Under the pieces are notes generated by a model. The model was given only the letters and a program-made list of their open reading frames with translations, was not told where the DNA came from and searched no databases. This document shows positions 26,136 to 35,050 of a stretch of DNA of 64,000 nt, piece after piece; position 1 is the first letter of the stretch, and each line of letters begins with the position of its first letter. Made by a program: the position numbers and the translations under genes. This DNA comes from Grimontia marina (GTDB lineage Bacteria > Pseudomonadota > Gammaproteobacteria > Enterobacterales > Vibrionaceae), in the NCBI RefSeq assembly GCF_900060185.1, contig NZ_FIZY01000016.1:1-64000 (forward strand), read 5' to 3'.

Positions 26136-27440
26136 ATGAATTTCCGTAATCAGGTTAGGTACTTACATCTAATGTCTTTTGTAAAACTATTTACATTTAC
26201 ATTGGTGCTCGTTTCCATCGGTTATCAAGCCTACAACATGATGCACTCCAAACAACTCATCAAAATACTCGATGAGGATTACAGACATCTCTATTCAACC
26301 ATCCGACGATTCGGCTATTTTTACAACAATTCATCTTCGGAAATGATGGAGGCAGGGATACATAAACATGGTGATATCAGTATCATTGTGCTTGAAAAAC
26401 CAACAGAGGTTAAAAACCTGGCTCCCGGGTTGGATAAATTGAATGAAAGATTACAGCAGTTTGTGCCAGGATCAATTTGGTCTATTTCTATTTTAGAAAA
26501 CGTTAGTAACTACGGCCTTTTTATGCCTTTACGCCCAGGCTACCAGGAGCTTTTCAGTAAAAATAAGAAAACGAAAAACTTTGAAAGGCTTATGACCCGC
26601 GAAAAACTCAACAACACATATCAAGAGTTTTACGGATGCAATACTCGCATGACAGAAGTCTATGTTGAATCGATAACCAATGCGCGAATCCGTACTATCT
26701 ATTTTCCGATTCACAATCGAGAATCGTTGGACGCTATTGTTGCCGTTGACATCAAAGCATCTCTTACAGACACCCTAGTGGATAAGTATAACGATCAGAA
26801 CAAAACGGTTTTGAGCCTGGATGATGCATCAAACATCTTTAAATCAGAGGGAAGACTCCCCTGTACGACTGATAAAAAAATTGAGATTGGCTCCAACTTT
26901 ACGAATGTATTAAAAGCCTCCTTATGGCCATCTTTCTTACTTTCCGTTTTAACGCACATTATTTACTGCTTTGTGCACCGTCATGGTCAATTCATTAAAA
27001 AAGATGAAATGACAGGCCTTTATCGGCGGGATTACTATGAACCTAAGTTTAAACGTGTAAATAAATTTTCATTACTGGTTATCGACATAGATCATTTTAA
27101 AAATATCAATGATACATATGGACATACAAAAGGCGATGAAGTGATAAAGATATGTGCCCAGATAATAATGTCTCAAATTCGATCAGAGGATATAGCTGTT
27201 CGCTGGGGTGGTGAAGAGTTTATCGTAATGTTTAAAGATATGAAGCGGAATAGCCTATTTGATAAGGCAGAGCAGATCAGAGAATCTATTGCTCTTGATG
27301 ATATTGCCGGTTTATCCGTAACCATATCAATTGGTGGATATACTGCGAACAATATTAGTTTTTCAGAAGCTTATAAAGCTGCAGATGGTGCACTTTACCA
27401 ATCAAAGCATCGTGGTCGTAACAAAGTGACAATAGCGTGA
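26136..27440 (+). CDS. Membrane diguanylate cyclase (GGDEF)
   Basis: About 434 residues. An N-terminal membrane helix (SFVKLFTFTLVLVSIGYQAY), a periplasmic domain of some 240 residues, a second helix (SLWPSFLLSVLTHIIYCFV) and a cytoplasmic GGDEF domain. The active site reads VRWGGEEFIVMF, and RSED lies five residues ahead, the RxxD product-inhibition site. DEMTGLYRR at the domain entrance and DIDHFKNINDTYGH are intact, so the enzyme should make cyclic di-GMP. The periplasmic domain type was not recognised. An EAL protein gene follows 104 bases later. A TTG at 26130 is possible; ATG 26136 is preferred. Confidence 0.9.
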   Translation: MNFRNQVRYLHLMSFVKLFTFTLVLVSIGYQAYNMMHSKQLIKILDEDYRHLYSTIRRFGYFYNNSSSEMMEAGIHKHGDISIIVLEKPTEVKNLAPGLDKLNERLQQFVPGSIWSISILENVSNYGLFMPLRPGYQELFSKNKKTKNFERLMTREKLNNTYQEFYGCNTRMTEVYVESITNARIRTIYFPIHNRESLDAIVAVDIKASLTDTLVDKYNDQNKTVLSLDDASNIFKSEGRLPCTTDKKIEIGSNFTNVLKASLWPSFLLSVLTHIIYCFVHRHGQFIKKDEMTGLYRRDYYEPKFKRVNKFSLLVIDIDHFKNINDTYGHTKGDEVIKICAQIIMSQIRSEDIAVRWGGEEFIVMFKDMKRNSLFDKAEQIRESIALDDIAGLSVTISIGGYTANNISFSEAYKAADGALYQSKHRGRNKVTIA

Positions 27441-27544
27441 CATACTTTCAATCAATCCCTCGATATACGTCTGAGACAAAGGGGCGTTATGTTTTTTTGT
27501 CCTTTTTGTTTGTGATACTAAGTACATAGCTTTCTTGGTATCCA

Positions 27545-29500
27545 ATGGAAAGCATAGTACGGGCGCAATTGTTCTCGATCACTGCTGGCGCTATGGTCGC
27601 TTCGGCTTATATGTATGGAAAAAGTGGAGTATTGGGTCAGTGTCTTGGTCTACTGGCTTTCTATACGTTTATCAATCAAATACCAAGTGGTGTGGGATAT
27701 TTATATACACTTGCTATGACGATAACGCTTTACCTCGCAGTAGAGGTTCTTACTTACATTCGGAAAACCAAATATTCTCTTCGTGTAGCATTTTGTGTAT
27801 TTATCTTTGTCGTACCTAGTGTTGGGTCCTTGTCTCTCGCAATAATGGCACCGAATCAATACTGCCTCGACGCCGCATTAAATGTATACCTAACAGATGC
27901 AATTGGTATATTAATTACCGCGCCTGTTATCGTCACTATTTTCTATTATATTAGTAACCCTTCAAGCATAAAGGTAATGTTTAGAAATCTACTTTCACTA
28001 CCTAAATCGGAATGGATATACAAGGCTATTTTAGTGACCAGTATTTTACTTGTATTATATTTTACTGACACTAATTTCCAATCTGCATCAGTAACTTATA
28101 TGATTTTAGCTCCTTTAGTCACCTTGGCGGTATTCAACTTCTCAGAGCTGACACAAATTCTACTGATGATTATTGGTTATGGACAAATTTTCCACCCAAA
28201 TGCATATGATAATTTGCACACTTTGAATACACGATTATCTCTTTTTTTCATGTTTTCACTGATAATATATATTATGCTTGAATATAAAAGATCTTTACGC
28301 AATGAAATTAAAGGAAATTTACATCGTCTTTATTTTGACAAGCAGAGCAATTTTGGCACTTTCCAGAAGTTGGATGCCAACACTTTAGAGAAAGAGAACT
28401 TTATAGTTTCTGCAATAGATTTACGGCCTATTTTTAAGTATCCACTCGAGAAAAGAGATAACATCCTACGCCACATATCTCGTTTTTTCGAGAACAATAC
28501 TTCACTCTATAATAGTTGCTACATTCTTTATGATGTCTCAGCACTAATTATTCTAAGTGATAGTGAGGAACTTGCTATTCAACAAATGCATGACTTACCA
28601 TCTAAGCTTGAAAAGTATTTAGACCTTCGGCAAGAAAGCTTTTATCCTGAAAAAATTTATTACTGTCACTGCCGTAAAGGAATTCGTATAAATCAGGCTG
28701 TTAATCGGCTAAATGTACATATGCGATTAGGTTGCAAATCGTCATTAAACACAATGGTCGATTGCGACAAGTCAGATCTTGATGACTACATTGGTATGCT
28801 AGAAGAGTTTAACCCTTCTAACTTCCAGATATTACGTCAAAATTATCTAGATCTGGCTAATCCAGAAAAAGTAACTTTCGAGTTACTAAGCCGATTTCAT
28901 TTTGAAGGAAAGGTCCTTAATACCGGCATTGTTTTTCAATGCGCCCAAAAGCTAGGTTATTTAGAGTCTTTAGAACATGTAATTGTTCATGCACAGTTAA
29001 AATATTTAAGTGGGTTACATAAAAATAGCTTTGAATATGGTTCCATCAATTTGACACCCGAATATTTAAGTGACGGCCGAGCAGTCTGCCAACTACTCGA
29101 TTGGGTAGATAATCTCGAACTCGACATAAGTAAAGTCAATATTGAAATCGTAGAATCAGGGAACATCGATAACCCGGAGATATTGTTGCAAAGTCTGACC
29201 TATCTAAAGCAACGAGGATTTAAGCTTGCGCTTGATGACTTCGGTGCAGGTCATGCAATTTATAACCAGTTGCTCACTATGCCGGTTGACTCCGTAAAAA
29301 TTGACGGTTCATTGGTGCGCAACTGTCTAGCCGACCCAATTAAGCAAGCTATCATTCAGGATCTCCTTTCCATAGCGACGACGTTAAAGATTCAAGTTGT
29401 CGCGGAATGTGTCGAAACGGAGGAAGAAGCAACCTACCTGAAGATGCTGGGTATCGACTACCTACAAGGCTATCTTGTTCACAAACCGACCCCAGTATAA
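27545..29500 (+). CDS. Membrane EAL phosphodiesterase with MASE1-like N-terminus
   Basis: A 651-residue protein. Residues 1-250 hold about eight membrane segments resembling a MASE1-type sensory domain. Residues 260-400 are a degenerate GGDEF-like region without the GGDEF motif. From about 405 onward is an EAL domain: FELLSRF (ELL in place of EAL, catalytic Glu kept), INLTPEYL (Asn), IEIVESG, LALDDFGAGH (two Asp), SVKIDGSL (Lys), VAECVET (Glu) and DYLQGYL. The metal ligands are retained, so cyclic di-GMP breakdown is plausible. It follows the GGDEF protein and the two may form a synthesis/breakdown pair. Base composition is AT-rich relative to neighbours. Confidence 0.87.
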   Translation: MESIVRAQLFSITAGAMVASAYMYGKSGVLGQCLGLLAFYTFINQIPSGVGYLYTLAMTITLYLAVEVLTYIRKTKYSLRVAFCVFIFVVPSVGSLSLAIMAPNQYCLDAALNVYLTDAIGILITAPVIVTIFYYISNPSSIKVMFRNLLSLPKSEWIYKAILVTSILLVLYFTDTNFQSASVTYMILAPLVTLAVFNFSELTQILLMIIGYGQIFHPNAYDNLHTLNTRLSLFFMFSLIIYIMLEYKRSLRNEIKGNLHRLYFDKQSNFGTFQKLDANTLEKENFIVSAIDLRPIFKYPLEKRDNILRHISRFFENNTSLYNSCYILYDVSALIILSDSEELAIQQMHDLPSKLEKYLDLRQESFYPEKIYYCHCRKGIRINQAVNRLNVHMRLGCKSSLNTMVDCDKSDLDDYIGMLEEFNPSNFQILRQNYLDLANPEKVTFELLSRFHFEGKVLNTGIVFQCAQKLGYLESLEHVIVHAQLKYLSGLHKNSFEYGSINLTPEYLSDGRAVCQLLDWVDNLELDISKVNIEIVESGNIDNPEILLQSLTYLKQRGFKLALDDFGAGHAIYNQLLTMPVDSVKIDGSLVRNCLADPIKQAIIQDLLSIATTLKIQVVAECVETEEEATYLKMLGIDYLQGYLVHKPTPV

Positions 29501-29512
29501 AGAGTTTGAGCT

Positions 29513-29535
29513 AGGCCTCTATCGAGGCCTGTTTT
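29513..29535 (+). terminator. Terminator after EAL gene
   Basis: AGGCCTC, TATC loop, GAGGCCT, then GTTTTTC. Confidence 0.85.
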
Positions 29536-29608
29536 TCTTATCCTTGGCAAGATTTCTCATCTAAATTACGGTAACATCCTCCTGCCTATCAAACCCTTGG
29601 ATAACACC

Positions 29609-31033
29609 GTGACACAAGCCAACGAACCTACCTTTTTCTTCTTTGATTACGAAACCTTTGGAACCAGCCCTGCTCTTGATCGCCCATGCCAGTTTGCAGG
29701 CGTCAGAACAGACAAAGACTTCAACATCATTGGTGAGCCGTTGGTGATTTACTGTCAGCCGCCAAATGATTATCTGCCTCAGCCAGAGGCTTGCCTAATC
29801 ACAGGCATTACGCCACAAACAGCTGCCAGTCGCGGCCTACCTGAACCGGAATTTATTGCCAAAATCCACGAACAGCTTTCAGTGCCGGGTACCTGCGCAG
29901 TGGGTTATAACAATATCCGCTTTGATGATGAAGTGACTCGCTACACCCTCTACCGCAACTTCTTCGACCCATATAGCTGGAGCTGGCAGAACGGTAACTC
30001 ACGCTGGGATTTGCTTGATACTATGCGTGCAGCTTATGCGCTTCGCCCAAATGGCATTGAATGGCCGGAAAACAGTGAGGGCAATATCAGTTTCAAACTC
30101 GAACACCTTTCCGTTGCCAATGGGATCGAGCATAGCAATGCTCACGATGCCATGGCGGACGTCCACGCCACCATCGAAATGGCGAAGAAATTAAAAACTG
30201 CGCAACCCCGTTTGTTTGATTACCTCTACACGTACCGTAATAAAACCAAACTCACGCCTTTAATTGATGTGGTTTCTATGAAGCCACTGGTACATGTATC
30301 AGGCATGTTTGGTACTGAACGTGGCAATACCAGTTGGATTGTTCCTGTCGCTTGGCATCCTGACAACAAAAATGCGGTGATTACCATTGATTTAGGGCGG
30401 GATCCCTCACCTTTGTTTGATTTAGGCACAGATGCCCTTCGTGAGCGTTTATACACCAAGCATTCCGATCTGGCACCGGATGAACTTCCAGCCCCCATTA
30501 AGCTCATCCACATAAACAAGTGCCCGGTATTGGCTGAAGCTAAAACCCTTCGCCCAGAAGATGCTGCTAGGTTAGGTATCGATCGCCAACAATGCTTAGA
30601 TAACTTGAGAGAGCTTCAGGCGCATCCGGAAATTCGTGAAAAACTTGTCGCGCTGTATGCTGAAAAGTCTGAATATCAGTCTTCCGATAACGTCGACGCC
30701 GCACTCTATGACGGCTTCTTCTCACCATCTGACCGCTCAACCATGGACATCGTTCGCCAAACCAAGCCGGAAAACCTGGCAGCATTGGATATCCAAGTCT
30801 CAGATGAACGTATCAAACCTCTGCTGTTCCGCTACCGTGCACGTAATTACTCATCTACATTGAGTGACAGTGAGCAAAAAAAATGGCATATGCATCGTCG
30901 TGATTACTTTGAGTCAGAACTACCCGCTTACATGGCAAATCTAGAAGCATTAGCCGAAGCCAACCAAGGTGATGACAAAAAATTTAATATTCTCAAATCG
31001 GTTTACCTTTACGTTGAATCACTGGTGTCATAG
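29609..31033 (+). CDS. sbcB: Exodeoxyribonuclease I
   Basis: About 474 residues. The DEDDh 3'-5' exonuclease domain begins FFFFDYETFGTSP (Asp and Glu), continues GYNNIRFDDEVTRY and ends NAHDAMADVHATI (His and Asp). The C-terminal SH3-like and extended regions of SbcB are present (GMFGTERGNTSWIVPVAWHPDN, LRALDA-type FRYRARN). It degrades single-stranded DNA in recombination and mismatch repair. The GTG at 29609 gives an N-terminus like E. coli SbcB; a TTG at 29597 in the same frame is possible. Confidence 0.95.
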   Translation: MTQANEPTFFFFDYETFGTSPALDRPCQFAGVRTDKDFNIIGEPLVIYCQPPNDYLPQPEACLITGITPQTAASRGLPEPEFIAKIHEQLSVPGTCAVGYNNIRFDDEVTRYTLYRNFFDPYSWSWQNGNSRWDLLDTMRAAYALRPNGIEWPENSEGNISFKLEHLSVANGIEHSNAHDAMADVHATIEMAKKLKTAQPRLFDYLYTYRNKTKLTPLIDVVSMKPLVHVSGMFGTERGNTSWIVPVAWHPDNKNAVITIDLGRDPSPLFDLGTDALRERLYTKHSDLAPDELPAPIKLIHINKCPVLAEAKTLRPEDAARLGIDRQQCLDNLRELQAHPEIREKLVALYAEKSEYQSSDNVDAALYDGFFSPSDRSTMDIVRQTKPENLAALDIQVSDERIKPLLFRYRARNYSSTLSDSEQKKWHMHRRDYFESELPAYMANLEALAEANQGDDKKFNILKSVYLYVESLVS

Positions 31034-31077
31034 GGTTTCAACGTAGATCAAGTGTTTACCGTGTGACATTCTCTTTA

Positions 31078-31106
31078 CGCACCTGCATTTTCAGGTGCGT
31101 TTCATT
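31078..31106 (+). terminator. Terminator of sbcB
   Basis: ACGCACCTG, CATTT loop, CAGGTGCGT, followed by TTCATTT. Confidence 0.75.
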
Positions 31107-31154
31107 TGATATTTTGTGATTTGAGTCCACACTTTTCTTATAAGAGATTGCCAT

Positions 31155-31664
31155 GTGGGAAATGAGATGGTCACAAAGGTCAACAGTCGCTGCTACCGAT
31201 TTTCAGATGTGGATTTCGAACCCGAAAGCCGTTCCCTACGTTGGCGTGACAGCACCGTCACAACGCTGACCTTTGAAGAGTGTCGACTGTTGGAAATGCT
31301 TTGCTATCACGCGGGGGAAGTGCTGTCGGCAAGAGTGCTTTATGCCGCAACCTCTCTACCCGATTCTACATTTACCCAGTACCAAAACAGCATTTGCTCT
31401 TTGTTAGCCAAGTCATATCGTCAAGGCGATAAAGTTCTTCCTTTAGATATGGTGGGCGACCATGGTTATCGAATCGCTTTGCCTCAGAAAACCTATCAGA
31501 AACAGGAAGAATTGCCCCCCGATCCTTCGCTGCCCGATGAACTTGACATCAACATAGAAGAAGTGATTACCGATACTCGGTCGACGCCTAGGAAGGCACA
31601 CATCTTTATCGGCACTGTCACTGCTCTGGTTGCTGTTGCAGCGAGTGTTGTTTACTTAATTTAA
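31155..31664 (+). CDS. ToxR-like membrane-anchored winged-helix regulator
   Basis: A 169-residue protein. Residues about 15-110 form an OmpR/ToxR-type winged helix (DVDFEPESRSLRW, LTFEECRLLEMLCYHAGEVLSARVLYAA, and the wing GDHGYRIALP). A linker rich in Pro and Glu follows, then a single C-terminal membrane helix (HIFIGTVTALVAVAASVVYLI) with almost no periplasmic domain. It differs from ToxR/CadC by lacking the sensory domain. No ToxS-like partner is adjacent. Starts GTG 31155 and ATG 31167 are both possible. Targets unknown. Confidence 0.75.
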   Translation: MGNEMVTKVNSRCYRFSDVDFEPESRSLRWRDSTVTTLTFEECRLLEMLCYHAGEVLSARVLYAATSLPDSTFTQYQNSICSLLAKSYRQGDKVLPLDMVGDHGYRIALPQKTYQKQEELPPDPSLPDELDINIEEVITDTRSTPRKAHIFIGTVTALVAVAASVVYLI

Positions 31665-31683
31665 GCCGAAATACTCAACGGTA

Positions 31684-31708
31684 AACGGTAGCTAACGCTA
31701 CCGTTTTT
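31684..31708 (+). terminator. Terminator
   Basis: AACGGTAGC, TAAC loop, GCTACCGTT, then TTTT. Confidence 0.9.
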
Positions 31709-31800
31709 TGTTTTTCACATCACCTTCAACGAATTGAACAAGGTTTCATATCCAAACTCGTATTAGAATGTCGACATGTCTAACCATGCGAGCCTAAACC

Positions 31801-32145
31801 TTGAAATACCTGATCGGATTCCTGCTGATCGCTCTCTATTACGCGGTTGGTAGCATCATCACTACTCTTTTACATCTTCCTTTTCCAAGCAGTATCGTTA
31901 GTATGTTGCTGCTTTTCGTCAGTCTGACCACGGGTATCGTACCGGGACGCTGGGTAAAAGATGCCTGTACCTTGCTCATTATGGTAATGCCACTTTTCTT
32001 TATCCCGGCCAGTATGGGCCTGATGGATCACTTTACGCTGTTGATTTCTGACTCTCTGCCTTTATTAGGCGCAACGATAGTGAGCTCGCTGATCGTATTA
32101 GTGGTGATGGCGAAGCTCTTGGATAAAGAGAAGGAAGAAAACTGA
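31801..32145 (+). CDS. yohJ: LrgA/CidA-family protein (YohJ)
   Basis: A 114-residue protein with four membrane helices, beginning with TTG. The segments LHLPFPSSIVSMLLLFVSL, WVKDACTLLIMVMPLFFIPASMGLMD are typical of the CidA/LrgA holin-like family. It is paired with a LrgB-type gene 3 bases downstream, as E. coli yohJ-yohK, and the next gene is cdd as in E. coli. A role in murein hydrolase export or in pyruvate/metabolite transport has been proposed for the family. Confidence 0.9.
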   Translation: MKYLIGFLLIALYYAVGSIITTLLHLPFPSSIVSMLLLFVSLTTGIVPGRWVKDACTLLIMVMPLFFIPASMGLMDHFTLLISDSLPLLGATIVSSLIVLVVMAKLLDKEKEEN

Positions 32146-32148
32146 ACC

Positions 32149-32838
32149 ATGTGGATTATCGCTACACTTATCGTTTATGCCATAACCAGACAGATCGCAC
32201 TGAAACTTCGTCATCCTGTTTTTAACCCACTACTAATGAGCCTGATTGTGCTGATGCCAATGGTGATTTATAGCGGTGATACTTACCAAACTTACTTTGA
32301 TCAAAACAAAGCTATCAACTTTATGTTGGGCTCCGCAGTGATAGCACTGGCCTATCCGCTTTACGAGCAGATGCACGTGATTCATCGACACTGGCGTACC
32401 ATTCTAATCGCGTGCACCTGCGCTAGTATCGCCTCAATGATCCTGGGGTCACTGATTGCCGTTTTGGTAGGTGGCGATCTTCAAATTGCTGCCTCTGTTT
32501 TACCAAAATCTATTTCAACACCCTTTGCGTTAAGCACAGCCAGTCATATTGGTGGTATTCCTGCCGTCACCGCCGCGCTTGTCGTCGTAGCCGGATTGTT
32601 TGGCGCATTAATTGGCTATCCATTGTTGAATGCACTAAAAGTAAAATCCCCTCTGGCCAGAGGGCTTTCAATTGGTGCGGTCTCACATGCTATTGGCACC
32701 GCAAAGGCGGCAGAGAGCAATTATCAGGAAGGTGCGATGAGCTCGTTGGCCTTAGTGATTTGCGGCATCATTACAACGATTCTAGCTCCCTTTGTTTTTC
32801 CAGTTATTGCTTTTATTGTCAGTTACACAACAACATGA
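32149..32838 (+). CDS. yohK: LrgB/CidB-family protein (YohK)
   Basis: A 229-residue integral membrane protein of the LrgB family, with the signatures LGSAVIALAYPLYEQ, SVLPKSISTPFALSTASHIGGIPAVTA and GLSIGAVSHAIGTAKA split through the chain. It acts with the LrgA-type partner immediately upstream. Start fixed by the short spacing of 3 bases after that gene. Confidence 0.92.
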   Translation: MWIIATLIVYAITRQIALKLRHPVFNPLLMSLIVLMPMVIYSGDTYQTYFDQNKAINFMLGSAVIALAYPLYEQMHVIHRHWRTILIACTCASIASMILGSLIAVLVGGDLQIAASVLPKSISTPFALSTASHIGGIPAVTAALVVVAGLFGALIGYPLLNALKVKSPLARGLSIGAVSHAIGTAKAAESNYQEGAMSSLALVICGIITTILAPFVFPVIAFIVSYTTT

Positions 32839-32911
32839 CTGGCTTCAAATGAAATCGAATTCATGTGAGTTCACCCTAATTAATGCAATGAAAGAAACAG
32901 TTGCAATTTTT

Positions 32912-32930
32912 AAGTGATATAAATCACGTT
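32912..32930 (+). promoter_or_regulatory. CRP site upstream of cdd
   Basis: AAGTGATATAAATCACGTT is a close match to the CRP palindrome (TGTGA-N6-TCACA), 58 bases before the cdd start. cdd is under CRP and CytR control in E. coli. Confidence 0.7.
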
Positions 32931-32987
32931 AATTGGACCCGGATTCACTTTAAAATACTCTCCCATAACACGAGCATTGGAGCGAAA

Positions 32988-33875
32988 ATGCGAGCTAGCG
33001 TTCAGGAAGCAATTGCTGCTTTACCTACTCCGTTCAAAGAAGCAGTGACTAAAATTGTCTCTGCACCAAAATTTGATGCCACGATCAGCGCTCAGGACTA
33101 TGCTGAGCTGCTTGAAAAAGCCGGCCTTTCAGATGCCGAAGCGCGCGTTGCCTTACTACCGATTGCTGCCGCCTACTCTGTCGCCCCTATTTCAAAATTC
33201 TATGTTGGCGCGATTGCACGTGGTGAATCAGGTCGACTATATCTTGGCGCAAACATGGAATATGAAGGTGTTCAGCTGAACCAGTCTGTGCATGCTGAAC
33301 AATCTGCAATCAGTCACGCTTGGCTGAAAGGTGAATCCCAGCTCAAAGACATCACCATAAACTACAGCCCTTGTGGACACTGCCGTCAGTTCATGAATGA
33401 ATTAAAAGGTGCAGAATCACTGCAAGTTCAGTTGCCTGATCGCGAAGCTAAACTCCTGCACACCTATCTGCCAGAAGCTTTCGGACCTTCAGATTTGGGC
33501 ATCGACCAACCGCTTTTGGCACCAGTGAACCATGGCCTCACTGTGCAAGAAGACGATGAGTTAATCAAAGCCGCAGTTGACGCAACAAATCGAAGCCATG
33601 CGCCATATACCCGAAATCTTAGCGGTGTTGCGGTTCGCGACAACCAAGGCAATGTCCACATGGGAATGTATGCTGAAAACGCGGCATTTAACCCGAGTAT
33701 GCCTCCACTTCAGGTTGCCCTGAACTTGATGAATCTCGCTGACGTATCGCTTGCTGAAATTCAGGAAGTGGTTCTGGTTGAAACAGCCAATGCCAACAAC
33801 AGCCATCTTCAAGACACGCAGGCAATGCTGGAAGCCTTGAATCCAGATATTCCTTTGAGCTACTTAGCAATCTGA
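32988..33875 (+). CDS. cdd: Cytidine deaminase
   Basis: A 295-residue enzyme, the same size as E. coli Cdd, with two deaminase-fold halves. Catalytic zinc site: HAEQSA (His and Glu) and PCGHCRQF (two Cys) in the first half; the second half ([14 protein letters not shown]) has lost the zinc ligands, as is normal for this dimeric type. It converts cytidine and deoxycytidine to uridine forms in nucleoside salvage. ATG at 32988 has GGAGCG upstream; the longer frame from 32901 has no ribosome-binding site and overlaps the CRP site. Confidence 0.95.
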   Translation: MRASVQEAIAALPTPFKEAVTKIVSAPKFDATISAQDYAELLEKAGLSDAEARVALLPIAAAYSVAPISKFYVGAIARGESGRLYLGANMEYEGVQLNQSVHAEQSAISHAWLKGESQLKDITINYSPCGHCRQFMNELKGAESLQVQLPDREAKLLHTYLPEAFGPSDLGIDQPLLAPVNHGLTVQEDDELIKAAVDATNRSHAPYTRNLSGVAVRDNQGNVHMGMYAENAAFNPSMPPLQVALNLMNLADVSLAEIQEVVLVETANANNSHLQDTQAMLEALNPDIPLSYLAI

Positions 33876-33902
33876 GATTCGTTTGCCACTAAATAACGAC
33901 AA

Positions 33903-33926
33903 AACGCCGGAAAATCCCGGCGTTTT
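33903..33926 (+). terminator. Terminator of cdd
   Basis: AACGCCGG, six-base loop, CCGGCGTTTTT. Confidence 0.9.
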
Positions 33927-33990
33927 TGCGGTTTTCCCTTCCCAAGCACAAATTTTTCGCTAGTATCGGAACACTTTTTCTCTTTCCTAC

Positions 33991-34881
33991 ATGCACATGA
34001 GCCAACAACATAATCCTATTCTTGGTGCCACTTGGATGCTGACCGCCGGGGTCTGCTTCGCAATGGTGAACAGCCTCGCGCAGTACGTAAGCTTTAAAAT
34101 GCAGCTGCCTTCTACCACGGTTGCGTTCATTCAATACTTCATTGCGTTGATTGCCATGCTTCCTTGGCTGAAAAGCATGGGGATCCGACAGGCACTGAAA
34201 ACCGAACATCTAGGCATGCACTGTCTGCGCGTCTTCTTCTCAGTGATTGGTATTCAACTTTGGCTTTGGGCATTAGCTTACCCGGTACCGATTTGGCAGG
34301 GCATCGCGCTGCTGATGACATCGCCGCTGTTTGCCACCATTGGTTCAGGCCTTTTCCTTGGCGAAAGAGTTGGTCCTGCACGTTGGTTTGCAACCTTGAG
34401 CGGCTTTATTGGTGCCATGATTATTTTGGAACCTTGGTCAGATGATTTTAGCTGGGCAACCCTCCTACCTGTCGGTGCGGCGTTCTTCTGGGCCACCTAC
34501 TCGCTGATGGTTAAGAAGTTGTCGCACCATGATTCACCAACAACAATGGTCGTTTATCTTCTACTGCTGATTACTCCGTTTAACATTTTATTGGCTGCGC
34601 CAGAGTGGACGATGCCCAGCGGTCATAAAGTTTGGCTAATGTTGTTGGGAGCAGGCCTATTGACTGCATTGGCTCAGTGGGCGATTGCCAAAGCCTATGC
34701 CGTAGCAGATGCCTCGTTCGTCCAGCCTTTCGACCACGCAAAGCTGCCTTTGAATGTCTTGTTCGGCTTCTTAGTATTTGGCTGGGTGCCACCAGGCCGA
34801 TTGTGGCTGGGGGCGGCCATCATTATCGCAGCTGTATTCTTCATTACCCATTGGGAAACGCGAAAGCCCACGAGCAAGTAG
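33991..34881 (+). CDS. EamA/DMT-family permease
   Basis: A 296-residue protein with ten membrane segments and the internal repeat of two EamA domains: GATWMLTAGVCFAMVNSL at the start of the first, and LLPVGAAFFWATYSLMVKKL at the start of the second. Members export metabolites such as amino acids, or exchange nucleotide derivatives. Substrate not deducible. Single gene with terminator at 34894. Confidence 0.88.
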   Translation: MHMSQQHNPILGATWMLTAGVCFAMVNSLAQYVSFKMQLPSTTVAFIQYFIALIAMLPWLKSMGIRQALKTEHLGMHCLRVFFSVIGIQLWLWALAYPVPIWQGIALLMTSPLFATIGSGLFLGERVGPARWFATLSGFIGAMIILEPWSDDFSWATLLPVGAAFFWATYSLMVKKLSHHDSPTTMVVYLLLLITPFNILLAAPEWTMPSGHKVWLMLLGAGLLTALAQWAIAKAYAVADASFVQPFDHAKLPLNVLFGFLVFGWVPPGRLWLGAAIIIAAVFFITHWETRKPTSK

Positions 34882-34893
34882 CTCCCTAGTTTT

Positions 34894-34919
34894 AAGCCGT
34901 TTAATTTGAACGGCTTTTT
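34894..34919 (+). terminator. Terminator
   Basis: AAGCCGTT, seven-base loop, AACGGCTTTTT. Confidence 0.88.
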
Positions 34920-34990
34920 AGTCTCAACCTCTATCTTTACTCCAGCAGAATATCTGTTTTTCAGTTCCCTCATAATAGAAATAAACGTTT

Positions 34991-35006
34991 GCGCAAACGA
35001 TTGCCC
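34991..35006 (+). promoter_or_regulatory. PurR operator upstream of purT
   Basis: GCGCAAACGATTGCCC fits the PurR consensus ACGCAAACGTTTGCGT in its core GCAAACG-TTGC, and lies 45 bases before purT, a known PurR-regulated gene. Confidence 0.75.
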
Positions 35007-35050
35007 AAGGTAGAATTACGGCTGGAAATTTGAGTGAATGGAAGAAAATC

